From assembly GCA_035532475.1 (NCBI GenBank), contig DATKQY010000057.1, forward strand, positions 62,001-126,000: a stretch of DNA of 64,000 nt, in the 5' to 3' direction. Origin of the DNA: DATKQY01 sp035532475. GTDB taxonomy: Bacteria > Actinomycetota > Acidimicrobiia > Acidimicrobiales > Bog-793. The position numbers and the translations under genes are program-made. Position 1 is the stretch's first letter, and each line of letters starts with the position of its first letter. Shown in pieces: positions 1 through 8,698 of the stretch. The notes under the pieces are model-generated. The model saw nothing but the letters and a program-made list of their open reading frames with translations, did no database searches and had not been told where the DNA came from.

Positions 1-1730
1 TCGGCCGCCCCCTCGCCCGACACGAGCGCGAGGGCGCGTGCCGGCGGGAGCCGCAGCGCCTCGCGTCGCTCCCGCTCGGGGCGCGCGACGAGATCGGGGT
101 CGCCGCGGAGCGCGGCCAGCACGACCTCGTGGTCGGCGAGGCGCGTCTGGACGGCCACGAGACCGGTCCGCCTGCCTTCGGCCCGGCGGCCCCCGACCAG
201 GCGCGAGGCCTGGGCCAGGAGCGCGAGCGCCTGCTCTGCGGCGCGAAGGCGCGGCGCCAGCAGCTCCTGGTCGAAGTCGAGGAAGACGACGGCGGAGGCA
301 CGGGGGGCCCGGTGGAGGACCGCCTCGGTCCCGACGAGCACCGGCGCCCCGGGCAGCGCCTCGCCGCGCGCGGCCGGGCCGCTCACCTCGGCGACCTCCT
401 CGCCGGTGAGGGCGGCGAGCTCCTCGGCCGCCCGCTGCACCCCCACCCGGAGCAGCTTCAGGCGCGACGACCCGCACGAAGCGCACACGAGCGGCCGCCC
501 GGCACCGCAGCGCGGGCACTCGAGCCGGCCGGCCTCGCCCGGCGCGGGGCGCTCACGCTGCGCCAGCGCCGCGCCGCAGGTCTCGCAGCGCGCGAGCTCC
601 CCGCAGGCCCCGCAGGCGAGCAGGCGGGCCCTGCCGGTCCGGTTCAGCACGCAGATCACCTGGCGCGCCGGCTCCTCGGCCCTGGCGGCGCGCACGAGCG
701 GGGCGAGTCGCTCCGAGTAGAGACCGGAGCGGGGGTCGTCCCGCCTGCGGTCGAGCACCTCGAGCGGCGCCCAGCCGGCGCGCTCCGCGGCGCGGGGCAG
801 CGCCACCACCTCGCCCCAGTCGAGCTGCTCGAGGCTCGGGCAGGCGCTCGCGAGCAGGCAGGGCGCCCCGGCCCGGGCGGCCCGCTCGGCGGCGAGGACC
901 CAGGCGTTCCAGGTCGGGGCGCGCGTCTCGACGAGCGCCTCGGCGTGGGCGTCGAGCACGACGACCCCCCCGAGCCCCCGTACCGGGGCGAGGGCGGCGG
1001 CCCGGGTGCCGACGACGACCGGAGCACCGGCGGCCGCCTGCGCCCAGCCGTCGGGCTGGAGGGCGACACCGTGGCCCTTCGCGGCCAGCCGGCGTGTCAG
1101 GGTCTCCGCGTCGCGCCGCTCGGGGACGAGCACCAGCACCGCCCCGCGCCCGGACAGCTCGGCGAGGGCCGTCTCGACGAGGGCGAGACGCGAGCCCGCG
1201 GGGGGGAGGCGGATGACCGAGCGCGGGCGGCCGAGCGCGAGGCGCGTCGCCTCCGCCACGGCGGCGCCGGCACCGCCGGCCACCTCGGGGGGAGCTGCCG
1301 CCCGGGCCCCGCCTCGTGGCGGCGCCGCGGGCAGCGCCGTCACGAGCCGGGGCGCCGAGGCCGCGACGAGGAAAGGGCGCAGCCGCCCCGCGTAGCGCCA
1401 CGCGCCGAAGCGCGCGAGCGCGACGACGTCGGGCGCGGGACCGATCGAGACGACCTCCAGCACGGCGCGAAGCGTCACCCCGGCCGGTGGCGGCGCGTCG
1501 AGGCCCACGACCCAGCCCCGGACCCGCCGGCCGTGGAGCGGGACGCGTACCACGGTGCCGAGTCCGACCTCGAAGGCCAGCGCGCCCGGGAGCTCGTAGT
1601 CGAAGACGCGGTCGACGCCACTCACGTCGGGGAGCACCGAGACGGTGCGGGACCGCCCTCCGCTGGCCCCGTTGCCGGTCGGCGCCGCGTCCGCCCGACC
1701 GGCCGCCGGGCCGCGGCCTGTCGCCGTCAC
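1..1730 (-). CDS. priA: Primosomal protein N' (PriA), degenerate actinobacterial type; C-terminal end cut by window edge
   Basis: Replication-restart protein homologous to PriA helicase. The reading frame begins at a GTG (1730), 8 bp after the coaBC stop, and runs off the left edge. The N-terminal DNA-binding domain starts near VSVLPDVSGVDRVFDYELPG. Two CxxC pairs (CGACGELARCETCG, then CPRCG and CASCG, about residues 370-425) form the PriA zinc module. The nucleotide-binding motif is degenerate: LPPAGSR (about residue 172) stands where GxxGxGKT is expected, and the motif II region reads VVLDAH. Actinobacterial PriA proteins are known to lack helicase motifs, so this is probably a non-helicase primosome assembly factor. 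It is the last visible gene of the mihF-gmk-rpoZ-coaBC run. Confidence 0.88.
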   Translation of the reverse strand, partial: MTATGRGPAAGRADAAPTGNGASGGRSRTVSVLPDVSGVDRVFDYELPGALAFEVGLGTVVRVPLHGRRVRGWVVGLDAPPPAGVTLRAVLEVVSIGPAPDVVALARFGAWRYAGRLRPFLVAASAPRLVTALPAAPPRGGARAAAPPEVAGGAGAAVAEATRLALGRPRSVIRLPPAGSRLALVETALAELSGRGAVLVLVPERRDAETLTRRLAAKGHGVALQPDGWAQAAAGAPVVVGTRAAALAPVRGLGGVVVLDAHAEALVETRAPTWNAWVLAAERAARAGAPCLLASACPSLEQLDWGEVVALPRAAERAGWAPLEVLDRRRDDPRSGLYSERLAPLVRAARAEEPARQVICVLNRTGRARLLACGACGELARCETCGAALAQRERPAPGEAGRLECPRCGAGRPLVCASCGSSRLKLLRVGVQRAAEELAALTGEEVAEVSGPAARGEALPGAPVLVGTEAVLHRAPRASAVVFLDFDQELLAPRLRAAEQALALLAQASRLVGGRRAEGRRTGLVAVQTRLADHEVVLAALRGDPDLVARPERERREALRLPPARALALVSGEGAA

Positions 1731-1737
1731 CCGCCGG

Positions 1738-3000
1738 TCAGCGGTCGCGAGCGCGCCAGCGCACGACGATGTCGAGGATCGCCTCGGCGACCGCCGGCTT
1801 CGGCCCGAGCGGCACGTCGGTGCGCCCGCCGGAGCGGTCGAGGACCGTCACGGCGTTCGTGTCGCGCCCGAAGCCCGCGCCGGGCTGGCTGACGTCGTTC
1901 ACCACCACCAGGTCGAGCCCCTTCGCGCTGAGCTTCTCCCGGCCCCGCTCGAGGGCCTCGCCGGTCTCGGCGGCGAAGCCGACGAGCACCTGGCCCGGCC
2001 GGCGGCGGCGCCCGAGCTCCGCGAGGACGTCCTCGGTCGGCTCGAGCACGATCTCGGGGACCCCGTCGCGCTTCTTCAGCTTCCCGGCCGCGGGGGACCT
2101 CGGGCGGAAGTCCGCCACGGCCGCCGCCATCACGACGACGTCGGCCGCCGCCGCGCGTCGGAGGACGGCCGCGGCCATCTCCGCCGCCGTCTCCACCGCG
2201 ACGGCCTCGACGCCCGGCGGGGGGGCGAGCTCGGAGGCCGTGACGAGGTCGACCTCGGCGCCCCGCCCGGCCGCGGCCGCGGCCAGGGCGTGGCCCTGGG
2301 TGCCGGTGGAGCGGTTGGCGAGGTAGCGGACGGGGTCGAGCGGCTCGCGGGTCCCGCCGGCGGTCACGAGGACGCGCACGCCGGCGAGATCGCCCCGGCG
2401 TGCCCTGGCCGCGGCGAGGACGCCCGCCGCCGCCGCGACGACGGTCGCCGGCTCGGCGAGGCGCCCCTCGCCGACGTCGCCGCCGGCGAGGCGCCCGGCC
2501 TCCGGCGGCACCACGACCACGCCACGGCGCACCAGCGTGGCCAGGTTCTCCCGGACGGCGGGGTGCTGCCACATCTCCGTGTGCATCGCGGGGCAGACCA
2601 CGACGGGCGCCGCCGTCGCGAGCAGCGTCGCACCGAGGAGGTCGTGCGCGATGCCGCCGGCGTACTCGCCGATCGTCCGGGCGGTCGCCGGCGCGACGAG
2701 AACGAGGTCGGCGCGCCGGCCGAGACGGGTGTGCGGGATCGGGTCGTCGCCACCGAACAGCTCGGTCCGCGCGACCTCCGACGCGAGCGCCGAGAACGTC
2801 GCCGTTCCGATGAAGCGCGTCGCCGCCTCGGTCAGCACGGGGGCCACGTGGGCGCCCGCGTCGACCAGCCGGCGGCAGATGTCGACGGCCTTGTAGGCGG
2901 CGATGCCACCGGTCACGCCGAGGACGACGAACGCGCCGGCGAGCGCGCCGAGCCCGTCGGCCCCCGGACGGTCGGCGTCGCCGACGCCGGTCAGCGCCAC
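1738..3000 (-). CDS. coaBC: Bifunctional phosphopantothenoylcysteine decarboxylase/phosphopantothenate-cysteine ligase
   Basis: Catalyses two steps of coenzyme A synthesis: CTP-dependent ligation of cysteine to 4'-phosphopantothenate (CoaB) and FMN-dependent decarboxylation (CoaC). The N-terminal CoaC flavoprotein half starts with VVLGVTGGIAAYKA, has the catalytic-His segment PHTRL, and carries PAMHTEMW, the actinobacterial form of the PAMN motif. The C-terminal CoaB half begins near VLVTAGGTREPLDPVR and contains the KLKK nucleotide-binding motif and the NDVS segment. The length of 420 aa is normal. The GTG start at 3000 leaves about 24 residues before the flavoprotein core, so the true start may be slightly downstream. 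It lies between rpoZ and priA; metK, often found here in actinobacteria, is absent. Confidence 0.93.
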   Translation of the reverse strand: MALTGVGDADRPGADGLGALAGAFVVLGVTGGIAAYKAVDICRRLVDAGAHVAPVLTEAATRFIGTATFSALASEVARTELFGGDDPIPHTRLGRRADLVLVAPATARTIGEYAGGIAHDLLGATLLATAAPVVVCPAMHTEMWQHPAVRENLATLVRRGVVVVPPEAGRLAGGDVGEGRLAEPATVVAAAAGVLAAARARRGDLAGVRVLVTAGGTREPLDPVRYLANRSTGTQGHALAAAAAGRGAEVDLVTASELAPPPGVEAVAVETAAEMAAAVLRRAAAADVVVMAAAVADFRPRSPAAGKLKKRDGVPEIVLEPTEDVLAELGRRRRPGQVLVGFAAETGEALERGREKLSAKGLDLVVVNDVSQPGAGFGRDTNAVTVLDRSGGRTDVPLGPKPAVAEAILDIVVRWRARDR

Positions 3001-3069
3001 CCCCGGACGGAGCGCCTCAGGTGCGCCGCCCTCACCCGCCGGGCCGTCCCTGACGGCGCCGGGTCCCGG

Positions 3070-3441
3070 CTACTCGGCCGGAGCGTCCCCGGCGGCCCCG
3101 GGGGCACCCGCGTCGTCGTCGGAGCCGTCCACGATCTCGAGGCCGACAGCGCCCTCGACGGCTTCGGCACCCTCGTCGCCCTCCTCGACCGGCTCGGCGG
3201 GGTAGCCGGCGCGCACCTTGGACGCCGCGATCTCCTCGAGGGCGATCGAGAGGGGCTTGCGCGCCACCGAGGTCACCTGGGGCGGAACGATGGCGCCGAG
3301 ACCCTCGCCGAGCTGGTTGAAGTAGGAGTTGATCTGGCGGCCGCGCTTGGAGGCCAGGGTGACGAGGGTGAACTTCGAGTCCACCTTGTCGAGGAGGTCC
3401 TCGATGGGCGGGTAGATCATCGTGCTACGCGGCTCTGCCAT
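3070..3441 (-). CDS. rpoZ: DNA-directed RNA polymerase omega subunit
   Basis: Small RNA polymerase subunit that helps assemble and stabilise the beta' subunit. The family core is clear: MIYPPIEDLLDKVDSKFTLV, then ASKRGRQIN and PLSIALEEIAASK. The last 40 or so residues are an acidic, low-complexity tail rich in Glu, Asp and Ala, longer than in most homologues, giving 123 aa. The start is supported by an AGGAGAA Shine-Dalgarno 4 nt before the ATG. It lies between gmk and coaBC, the usual actinobacterial order. Confidence 0.93.
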   Translation of the reverse strand: MAEPRSTMIYPPIEDLLDKVDSKFTLVTLASKRGRQINSYFNQLGEGLGAIVPPQVTSVARKPLSIALEEIAASKVRAGYPAEPVEEGDEGAEAVEGAVGLEIVDGSDDDAGAPGAAGDAPAE

Positions 3442-3527
3442 CGGATTCTCCTGTCGGCGTGCAACGGCCCGCTGCCGGGACCCTCGGCAGCACAGCGCGG
3501 CCCGATCAGCCGGCCGCTGCCCGCGGC

Positions 3528-4076
3528 TTACTGCGAGCCGCGCTGGCGGCCTGACTCAACTATAGCGGCGAGCTCGTCGGCAGCCCGCTCGACGTCGTCG
3601 TTCACGACGACGGCGTCGGCGATCTCCCGGCCGAGCTCGAGCTCGCGCTGGCCGAGCTCGAGCCGACGGAGCACGTGCGCCTCCGAGTCGCCCCTGCCAC
3701 GCAGGCGGGCTTCCTGCTCGTCAACCGACGGCGGGACGAGGAGCACGCACAGGACGTCGTCGACGCCCCGGGCGAGGACCTGCTGCGCGCCCTGGACGTC
3801 GATCTCGAGCACGACGTCGTGGCCCGGCGGGGCTTCGGGGATCGGCGTCCCGTAGTACTCGCCGAGCACAGTGGCCCACTCGAGGAAGCCGCCAGCCTTG
3901 GCATGGAGGATGAACTCTTCTCGGTCGACGAAGCTGTACGCGTCCTCGCGCTCGCCGGGCCTGCGTGGCCGGGTGGTCCACGACCGCGACAACCACAGCC
4001 GCGGATCGCGCTCCACGAGACGGCGGATCACCGTCCCCTTGCCGGCCCCGCCAGGGCCGAAGACGACGAGGATCAG
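3528..4076 (-). CDS. gmk: Guanylate kinase, probable CTG start overlapping mihF stop
   Basis: Phosphorylates GMP to GDP with ATP. Visible motifs are the P-loop GPGGAGKGT, the GMP-binding segment TTRPRRPGE, EYYGTP, and DVQGAQQVL. The C-terminus ends VVNDDVERAADELAAIV. There is no ATG, GTG or TTG in this frame close to the conserved start LILVVFGPGG. The only plausible initiator is CTG at 4076, which overlaps the mihF stop as CTGA, like the ATGA and GTGA junctions elsewhere in the window. This gives about 182 aa, typical for Gmk. A longer reading from 4421 would place over 100 Arg/Pro-rich residues out of frame across mihF and is rejected. Confidence 0.9.
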   Translation of the reverse strand: MILVVFGPGGAGKGTVIRRLVERDPRLWLSRSWTTRPRRPGEREDAYSFVDREEFILHAKAGGFLEWATVLGEYYGTPIPEAPPGHDVVLEIDVQGAQQVLARGVDDVLCVLLVPPSVDEQEARLRGRGDSEAHVLRRLELGQRELELGREIADAVVVNDDVERAADELAAIVESGRQRGSQ

Positions 4077-4393
4077 GGCCGCTCGACGGCCTCGAGCAGG
4101 GAGTCGCGCTGCTTCGCGCCAAGTCCCTGGAGGCGGCGCGTCTCGCTGATGCCGACGTGCTCCATGAGGCGACGGGCCTTGACCTTCCCCGTACCGGGGA
4201 GGGACTCGAGCACCGCGAGGACCTTCATCTTGCCGACGGTCTCGTCGTTGTCCGCCTTGTCGAGGAGGTCCTTCAGACTGACGCGCCCGGTCTTGAGGTG
4301 GTCCTTCAGCTCGGCGCGGGCCTTGCGCGCCTTGGCGGCCTTCTCGAGCGCAGCCCTGCGCTGTTCTGGGGTGAGGCTGGGAGGTTGGGGCAT
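4073..4393 (-). CDS. mihF: Integration host factor, actinobacterial type
   Basis: Actinobacterial nucleoid-associated protein (mIHF/sIHF), unrelated to proteobacterial IHF. At 106 aa it has the expected form: a long basic N-terminal helix (LTPEQRRAALEKAAKARKAR), then LKDLLDKAD, and a helix-two-turn-helix region with LPGTGKVKARRLMEHVGI, where the GTGK loop contacts DNA. The ATG start at 4393 lies 8 nt from a TATCGT -10 element, so the message may be leaderless. It is the first gene of the gmk-rpoZ-coaBC-priA unit. In most actinobacteria it follows pyrF; here a peptide transporter cassette separates the two. Confidence 0.93.
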   Translation of the reverse strand: MPQPPSLTPEQRRAALEKAAKARKARAELKDHLKTGRVSLKDLLDKADNDETVGKMKVLAVLESLPGTGKVKARRLMEHVGISETRRLQGLGAKQRDSLLEAVERP

Positions 4394-4401
4394 GAGCCGG
4401 T

Positions 4402-4407
4402 ACGATA
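4402..4407 (-). promoter_or_regulatory. Putative -10 element of mihF (leaderless)
   Basis: On the minus strand the hexamer TATCGT lies 8 nt upstream of the mihF ATG. The spacing would place transcription start at or next to the start codon. No Shine-Dalgarno is visible there. A -35 box is not obvious. Confidence 0.5.
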
Positions 4408-4534
4408 GCGCGGCAGTTCACGGCGCACCACGCTTCCGGGCGACGCCCGTCGCGACCTCCTTGGCCGGGAGCCGTTTCCCTTTGCCACCGGCACGGGGCG
4501 TCGGACGAGTCGGCCGCCAGGGAGGGGCCCGCAG

Positions 4535-6730
4535 ATGACAGACATTCAGGGCGGGGCGGCGCCGGGCGCGGTGCTCGAGGTGGTCGGGCTCCGCACCGAG
4601 TTCCACCTCCGCCACTCGACCGTGCACGCCGTCGACGGCGTCAGCTTCAGCGTGGCGGCGGGCGAGTGCGTCGGGCTCGTCGGTGAGTCGGGATGCGGCA
4701 AGTCGACCACCGGCCTGTCGGTGATGAAGCTCCTGCCGAACGTCGGTCACGTCACCGCCGGGCAGATGCGCCTCCTCGGCCGGGACCTCGTGGCGCTCTC
4801 CGAGCGCGAGATGCAACAGGTTCGCGGCAACGACGTCGCGATGATCTTCCAGGACCCGATGACGTCGCTCAACCCGACGTGGACGATCGGCCGCCAGATC
4901 GCCGAAGGGGTCCGGCTCCACCGCGACGTCTCCAAGCGCGAGGCGCAAGATCGCGCCCTCGAGGTCCTCGAGCTCGTCGGGATGCCCCGGCCCGCGGAGC
5001 GCATCGGCTACTACCCGCACCAGCTCTCCGGCGGTCTCCGCCAGCGGGTGATGATCGCCATGGCGCTCGCCTGCGAGCCGACGCTCCTCATCGCCGACGA
5101 GCCGACGACGGCGCTCGACGTGACGATCCAGGCGCAGATCCTCGACCTGATCGACGAGCTGCGCGAGCGCCTGCGCATGGCGGTGGTCCTCATCACCCAC
5201 GACATGGGCGTGATCGCGGCGCGCACCAGCCGCGTGATGGTGATGTACGCCGGCAAGATCGTCGAGGCCGCCAGCACCGACGAGCTGTTCACCTCGATGC
5301 GCCACCCGTACGCCGAGGCGCTCCTCAACTCGATCCCCCGCCTCGACCAGGACCGCTCGAAGCCCCTCTTCAGCATCCCCGGCCTGCCACCGGACCTGTC
5401 GAGCACGGTCAAGGCCTGCCGGTTCGCGCCGCGCTGCCGCTATGCCTCGGAGCGGTGCAGGACCGAGGAGCCGCTCCTCGCCCCCGACGCGAGCGGGGAG
5501 CGAGCGGGGGTCGGCGAGGGCGCCGGCGACGCCTGGGCCCTCGCCCACCCGGGCACCGCCGAGCACGTCTACGCGTGCTTCCATCCCGTGTCCGGGCCGC
5601 AAGCCGAGCCGAAGACCGGCGCCGCCGCCGCGACGCCGGACGACGTCGGCCTCGCATTGCCCGCGGAGGTCGCCAAACCGGCGGCGAGGCTCGACGAGCT
5701 GACCACGCGCGCGGTGGTGCTTCGCGTCGAGAACCTCGTGAAGGAGTACCCGGTGACCTCCGGGGCCATCATGCAGCGCAGGCTCGGCAGCGTGAAGGCG
5801 GTCTCCGACGTCTCCTTCGAGGTGCACGAGGGCGAGACGTTCGGGCTCGTCGGCGAGTCCGGCTGCGGCAAGACCACGATCGGCCGTCTCGCCGTGGCGC
5901 TCGAGCGACCGAGCGGCGGCTCCGTCTCGTTCGAGGACACCGATCTCGCCTCGCTGAAGGGCGCCGACCTTCGGCGGCGCCGGCGCGATCTCCAGCTGAT
6001 GTTCCAGGACCCCTACGCGTCCCTCGACCCGCGGATGCGGGTGGGCACGATCGTGCGCGAGCCGCTCGTCGTGCAGGGGATCGGCTCCGGCGACGGGCAG
6101 CGGTCGCGCGTCGCCGAGCTGCTCGTCGAGGTGGGCCTCTCGCCGAAGGCGGCGGAGCTCTACCCGCACGAGTTCTCCGGCGGGCAGCGCCAGCGGATCG
6201 GGCTGGCACGTGCGCTCGCGTTGAACCCGAAGCTGATCGTCGCCGACGAGCCCGTCTCGGCGCTCGACGTCTCGATCCAGGCGCAGATCCTGAACCTGAT
6301 GCGCACCCTGCAGGAGCGCCACGGGCTCACCTATGTCGTCATCTCGCACGACCTCGCGGTCGTGAAGTACCTCGCCGACGTGATCGGCGTGATGTACCTC
6401 GGCAAGCTCGTGGAGCAGGGGCCGGCCGAAGAGCTCTACGCCCGGGCCGCCCACCCCTACACGCGGGGGCTGATCGACACGATCCCGGCGCCGGATCCCG
6501 TGACCGCCCGCGCGCGCAAGCACGCCGCGGTGCGCGGCGAGCTGCCGAGCGCCATCAACCCGCCGAGCGGCTGCCGCTTCCGGACCCGCTGCCCCTTCGC
6601 GCAGGAGCGCTGCGCCGAAGAGGAGCCGGCGCTTCGCGTCTTCGGCCCCGGTCACGTCGCCGCATGCCACTTCCCGCTGCAGACCCCGGTGCCCGAGGAG
6701 AGCGCGGGGATGGCCGCGGCGCAGCGCTGA
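4535..6730 (+). CDS. Fused double oligopeptide/dipeptide ABC transporter ATP-binding protein (DppD-DppF type)
   Basis: Energises oligopeptide import; one polypeptide carries both ATPase domains, giving 731 aa instead of two subunits of about 330 aa. Domain 1: Walker A GESGCGKST (50-58), signature LSGGLRQR, Walker B LLIADEPTT. Domain 2: Walker A GESGCGKTT (about 440), signature FSGGQRQR, Walker B LIVADEP. Each half ends in an oligopeptide-type C-terminal region with four cysteines (CRFAPRCRYASERC plus YACF; CRFRTRCPFAQERC plus AACH), the kind of motif reported to bind an iron-sulfur cluster in mycobacterial DppD. A GGGAGGGG ribosome site precedes the ATG. It is convergent with the permease genes, an unusual layout for a Dpp system. 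Confidence 0.93.
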   Translation: MTDIQGGAAPGAVLEVVGLRTEFHLRHSTVHAVDGVSFSVAAGECVGLVGESGCGKSTTGLSVMKLLPNVGHVTAGQMRLLGRDLVALSEREMQQVRGNDVAMIFQDPMTSLNPTWTIGRQIAEGVRLHRDVSKREAQDRALEVLELVGMPRPAERIGYYPHQLSGGLRQRVMIAMALACEPTLLIADEPTTALDVTIQAQILDLIDELRERLRMAVVLITHDMGVIAARTSRVMVMYAGKIVEAASTDELFTSMRHPYAEALLNSIPRLDQDRSKPLFSIPGLPPDLSSTVKACRFAPRCRYASERCRTEEPLLAPDASGERAGVGEGAGDAWALAHPGTAEHVYACFHPVSGPQAEPKTGAAAATPDDVGLALPAEVAKPAARLDELTTRAVVLRVENLVKEYPVTSGAIMQRRLGSVKAVSDVSFEVHEGETFGLVGESGCGKTTIGRLAVALERPSGGSVSFEDTDLASLKGADLRRRRRDLQLMFQDPYASLDPRMRVGTIVREPLVVQGIGSGDGQRSRVAELLVEVGLSPKAAELYPHEFSGGQRQRIGLARALALNPKLIVADEPVSALDVSIQAQILNLMRTLQERHGLTYVVISHDLAVVKYLADVIGVMYLGKLVEQGPAEELYARAAHPYTRGLIDTIPAPDPVTARARKHAAVRGELPSAINPPSGCRFRTRCPFAQERCAEEEPALRVFGPGHVAACHFPLQTPVPEESAGMAAAQR

Positions 6731-6778
6731 CCGGCCCACGCCGGCGCGACACCCGCCGGCCGGGGCGGTGCGAAGGGT

Positions 6779-7750
6779 TCAGCGGCGCTGGAGCCGCACC
6801 TCGAACGCGTCCCGCAGGGCGTCGCCGATGAAGTTGAGCGCGACGACGACGAGGACGATGGCGATGGCCGTCGGGTAGATCTCCCACCAGTAGCCGTCGA
6901 GGGCGTAGTTCACGCCGTTCGAAAGCATCGACCCCCAGTCGGTCTGCGGCGCCGGTACGCCGAGGCCGAGGAAGCCGAGGGCCGCGAGGAGCAAGATGGC
7001 GTCCGCGACCTGGAAGGTCGCGTTGACGATGATCGTGCCGATCGTGTTCGGGATGATGTGGCGCACGACGATCCTCCGGCTGCTGCCACCCATCACCCGG
7101 ACCGCTTGGACGAACTCGCGGACGCGAAGCACCAACGTCTCGCCGCGCACGAGGCGCGCCGGGACGAGCCAGGCCGTCATTCCGATGATGAAGATCAACA
7201 ACGTCAGCGAGGTCTGGAAGATCACCGCGAGCGTGATGAGCAGGAAGATCAACGGCACGGAGAGCAGCGTGTCGACGATGCGCATCATCAGCGCGTCGAC
7301 CCAGCCGCCGAAGAAGCCCGAGATCGCCCCCCACAGCACGCCGAGCACCGTCGCGATCGCAGCGGCGGCGAAGCCGACCTCGAGGGAGACCTGGCCGCCG
7401 AACATGACGCGACCGAGGATGTCGAAGCCGTTGGCATCGGTCCCGAGCGGGTTGGTGGCGTTCGGCGCCGAGTTCTGGGTCGAGTTGAGCAGCGCCTCTT
7501 GGGCGTTGGTCTGGTTCGTGTGGTAGAAGAGCGGCCCGAGGAAGCAGAACAGCACCATCAGGACGACGAGGGCTGCGCCGACCACCGCGAGCTTGTTCTC
7601 GGCGAAGACCCGGAGGAGCTGGCGAGTCAGGCTCCCCGTTGAGGTTGCCTCCCCGCCGGAGGGCACGACGTTCCCGCCGTCCGCCGCCGGGCCGGCCAGG
7701 ACGTCGAGGGTCTCGGGGGAGACGGACTCCGCCTCGTTCAGGGTCGACAT
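6779..7750 (-). CDS. Oligopeptide ABC transporter permease (DppC-like)
   Basis: Inner-membrane permease of a peptide importer. A cytoplasmic N-terminus of about 50 residues precedes the first membrane segment (KLAVVGAALVVLMVLFCFLG). Further hydrophobic helices follow, with the EAA loop region around RVREFVQAVRVMGGSSRRIVVRHIIPN, which docks the ATPase. The 323-aa length and the C-terminal segment LNFIGDALRDAF match DppC/OppC. A GGAG-type ribosome site precedes the ATG. It follows dppB by 18 bp and must work with the fused ATPase encoded convergently at 4535-6730 and the binding proteins upstream. Confidence 0.92.
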   Translation of the reverse strand: MSTLNEAESVSPETLDVLAGPAADGGNVVPSGGEATSTGSLTRQLLRVFAENKLAVVGAALVVLMVLFCFLGPLFYHTNQTNAQEALLNSTQNSAPNATNPLGTDANGFDILGRVMFGGQVSLEVGFAAAAIATVLGVLWGAISGFFGGWVDALMMRIVDTLLSVPLIFLLITLAVIFQTSLTLLIFIIGMTAWLVPARLVRGETLVLRVREFVQAVRVMGGSSRRIVVRHIIPNTIGTIIVNATFQVADAILLLAALGFLGLGVPAPQTDWGSMLSNGVNYALDGYWWEIYPTAIAIVLVVVALNFIGDALRDAFEVRLQRR

Positions 7751-7768
7751 CTGCTCGTCTCCCCCCGC

Positions 7769-8698
7769 TCAGCGCGAGCCATAGCGGACCCTCGGGTCGA
7801 CGACGGCGTAGAGCAGGTCGGCGGCGAAGGAGCCGACGACCGTGGCGATCGTCGCGACGAACGTCGTCCCGAGCAGCAGCGGGACGTCGGTGTTCTGGGC
7901 GGCCTGGGTGGTGAGCAGCCCCATCCCCGGGTAGTTGAAGACGGTCTCGGTGATCACCGCCCCCCCGACGATGGTCGGGATGGACAGGCCGAGGAGCGTG
8001 ATGATCGGGATCAGGGCGTTGCGCAGCGCGTGGAGGAAGAGGACCCGCCGCGGGCTCGCGCCCTTGGCGCGGGCCGTGCGGATGTAGTCCTCGGTCAGCG
8101 CCTCCATCATCGACGAGCGCATGTAGCGGCTGAACGAGGCGATGGTGATCGCCGCCAGCGTGAGCACGGGGAGCACCAGGGCCCGGGGGTCCGCGAGGAT
8201 GCCGCCGACCGTCGTCGCCGAGGGCGCCGAGACCGAGAACCAGTGCAGGTCGATGGCGAAGTAGAGGATGAGGAACTGGCCGAGCAGGAACGCCGGCATG
8301 GCGTAGAAGAGGAACGAGGCGCCCGTCAGCACGTAGTCGACCGGCCGGTTGCGCCGCACGACCTGCAAGATCCCGAGCGGCACGGCCACGATCACCGAGA
8401 GCACGGTGGACATGCCGACGAGGACCAGGGTCTTCGTGAGATGGCTCGAGATGAGCGCCTTGACGGTCTGGTTGTTCTTGTAGGAGTAACCGAGGTTGAA
8501 GTGCAGGACCAGGCCCTTCACGTACTGGTAGAACTGGTCCCACAGCGGCAGGTTGTAGCCGTTCGCCTGGTTGAACTGGCGGATCTGGAAGGGGAGCGCC
8601 CGCGGCCCGAGCGCCGCGCGCGCGGCGCCGCCCGGGATCAGGTGTGAGAGCAGGAAGACGAGCAGGGTGACGCCGATCAGGACGACGAACGCCTGCAC
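7769..8698 (-). CDS. Oligopeptide ABC transporter permease (DppB-like)
   Basis: Membrane permease partner of the DppC-like protein. The EAA loop is RTARAKGASPRRVLFLHALRNALIP, and the C-terminus ends LLYAVVDPRVRYGSR, typical of DppB. The GTG at 8698 is the first standard start, but the conserved DppB beginning (FGYIIRRIVQ) continues in frame upstream of it. The only candidate initiator there is CTG at 8731, immediately after GGGAGGG. The protein is therefore probably about 11 residues longer than this call. The gene is transcribed with dppC and lies 184 bp after the nearer binding-protein gene. Confidence 0.88.
   Translation of the reverse strand: MQAFVVLIGVTLLVFLLSHLIPGGAARAALGPRALPFQIRQFNQANGYNLPLWDQFYQYVKGLVLHFNLGYSYKNNQTVKALISSHLTKTLVLVGMSTVLSVIVAVPLGILQVVRRNRPVDYVLTGASFLFYAMPAFLLGQFLILYFAIDLHWFSVSAPSATTVGGILADPRALVLPVLTLAAITIASFSRYMRSSMMEALTEDYIRTARAKGASPRRVLFLHALRNALIPIITLLGLSIPTIVGGAVITETVFNYPGMGLLTTQAAQNTDVPLLLGTTFVATIATVVGSFAADLLYAVVDPRVRYGSR

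Noticed and set aside
129..1892. Long plus-strand open frame opposite priA
   Set aside because: Arg/Gly/Pro-rich translation with no family features; it mirrors the real priA frame, a usual effect of very high GC.
4077..4421. N-terminal extension of guanylate kinase from an upstream ATG
   Set aside because: It would read through mihF in another frame, giving over 100 Arg/Pro/Gln-rich residues not found in Gmk.
4418..6739. 773-codon minus-strand open frame across the ABC ATPase
   Set aside because: Antisense shadow of a gene with perfect ABC motifs; its translation is low-complexity Arg/Asp/His.
6740..6760. Bidirectional terminator between the ATPase gene and dppC
   Set aside because: Only a 7-bp stem (GCCGGCG/CGCCGGC) with a 7-nt loop and no U-tract; such stems are frequent by chance at this GC.
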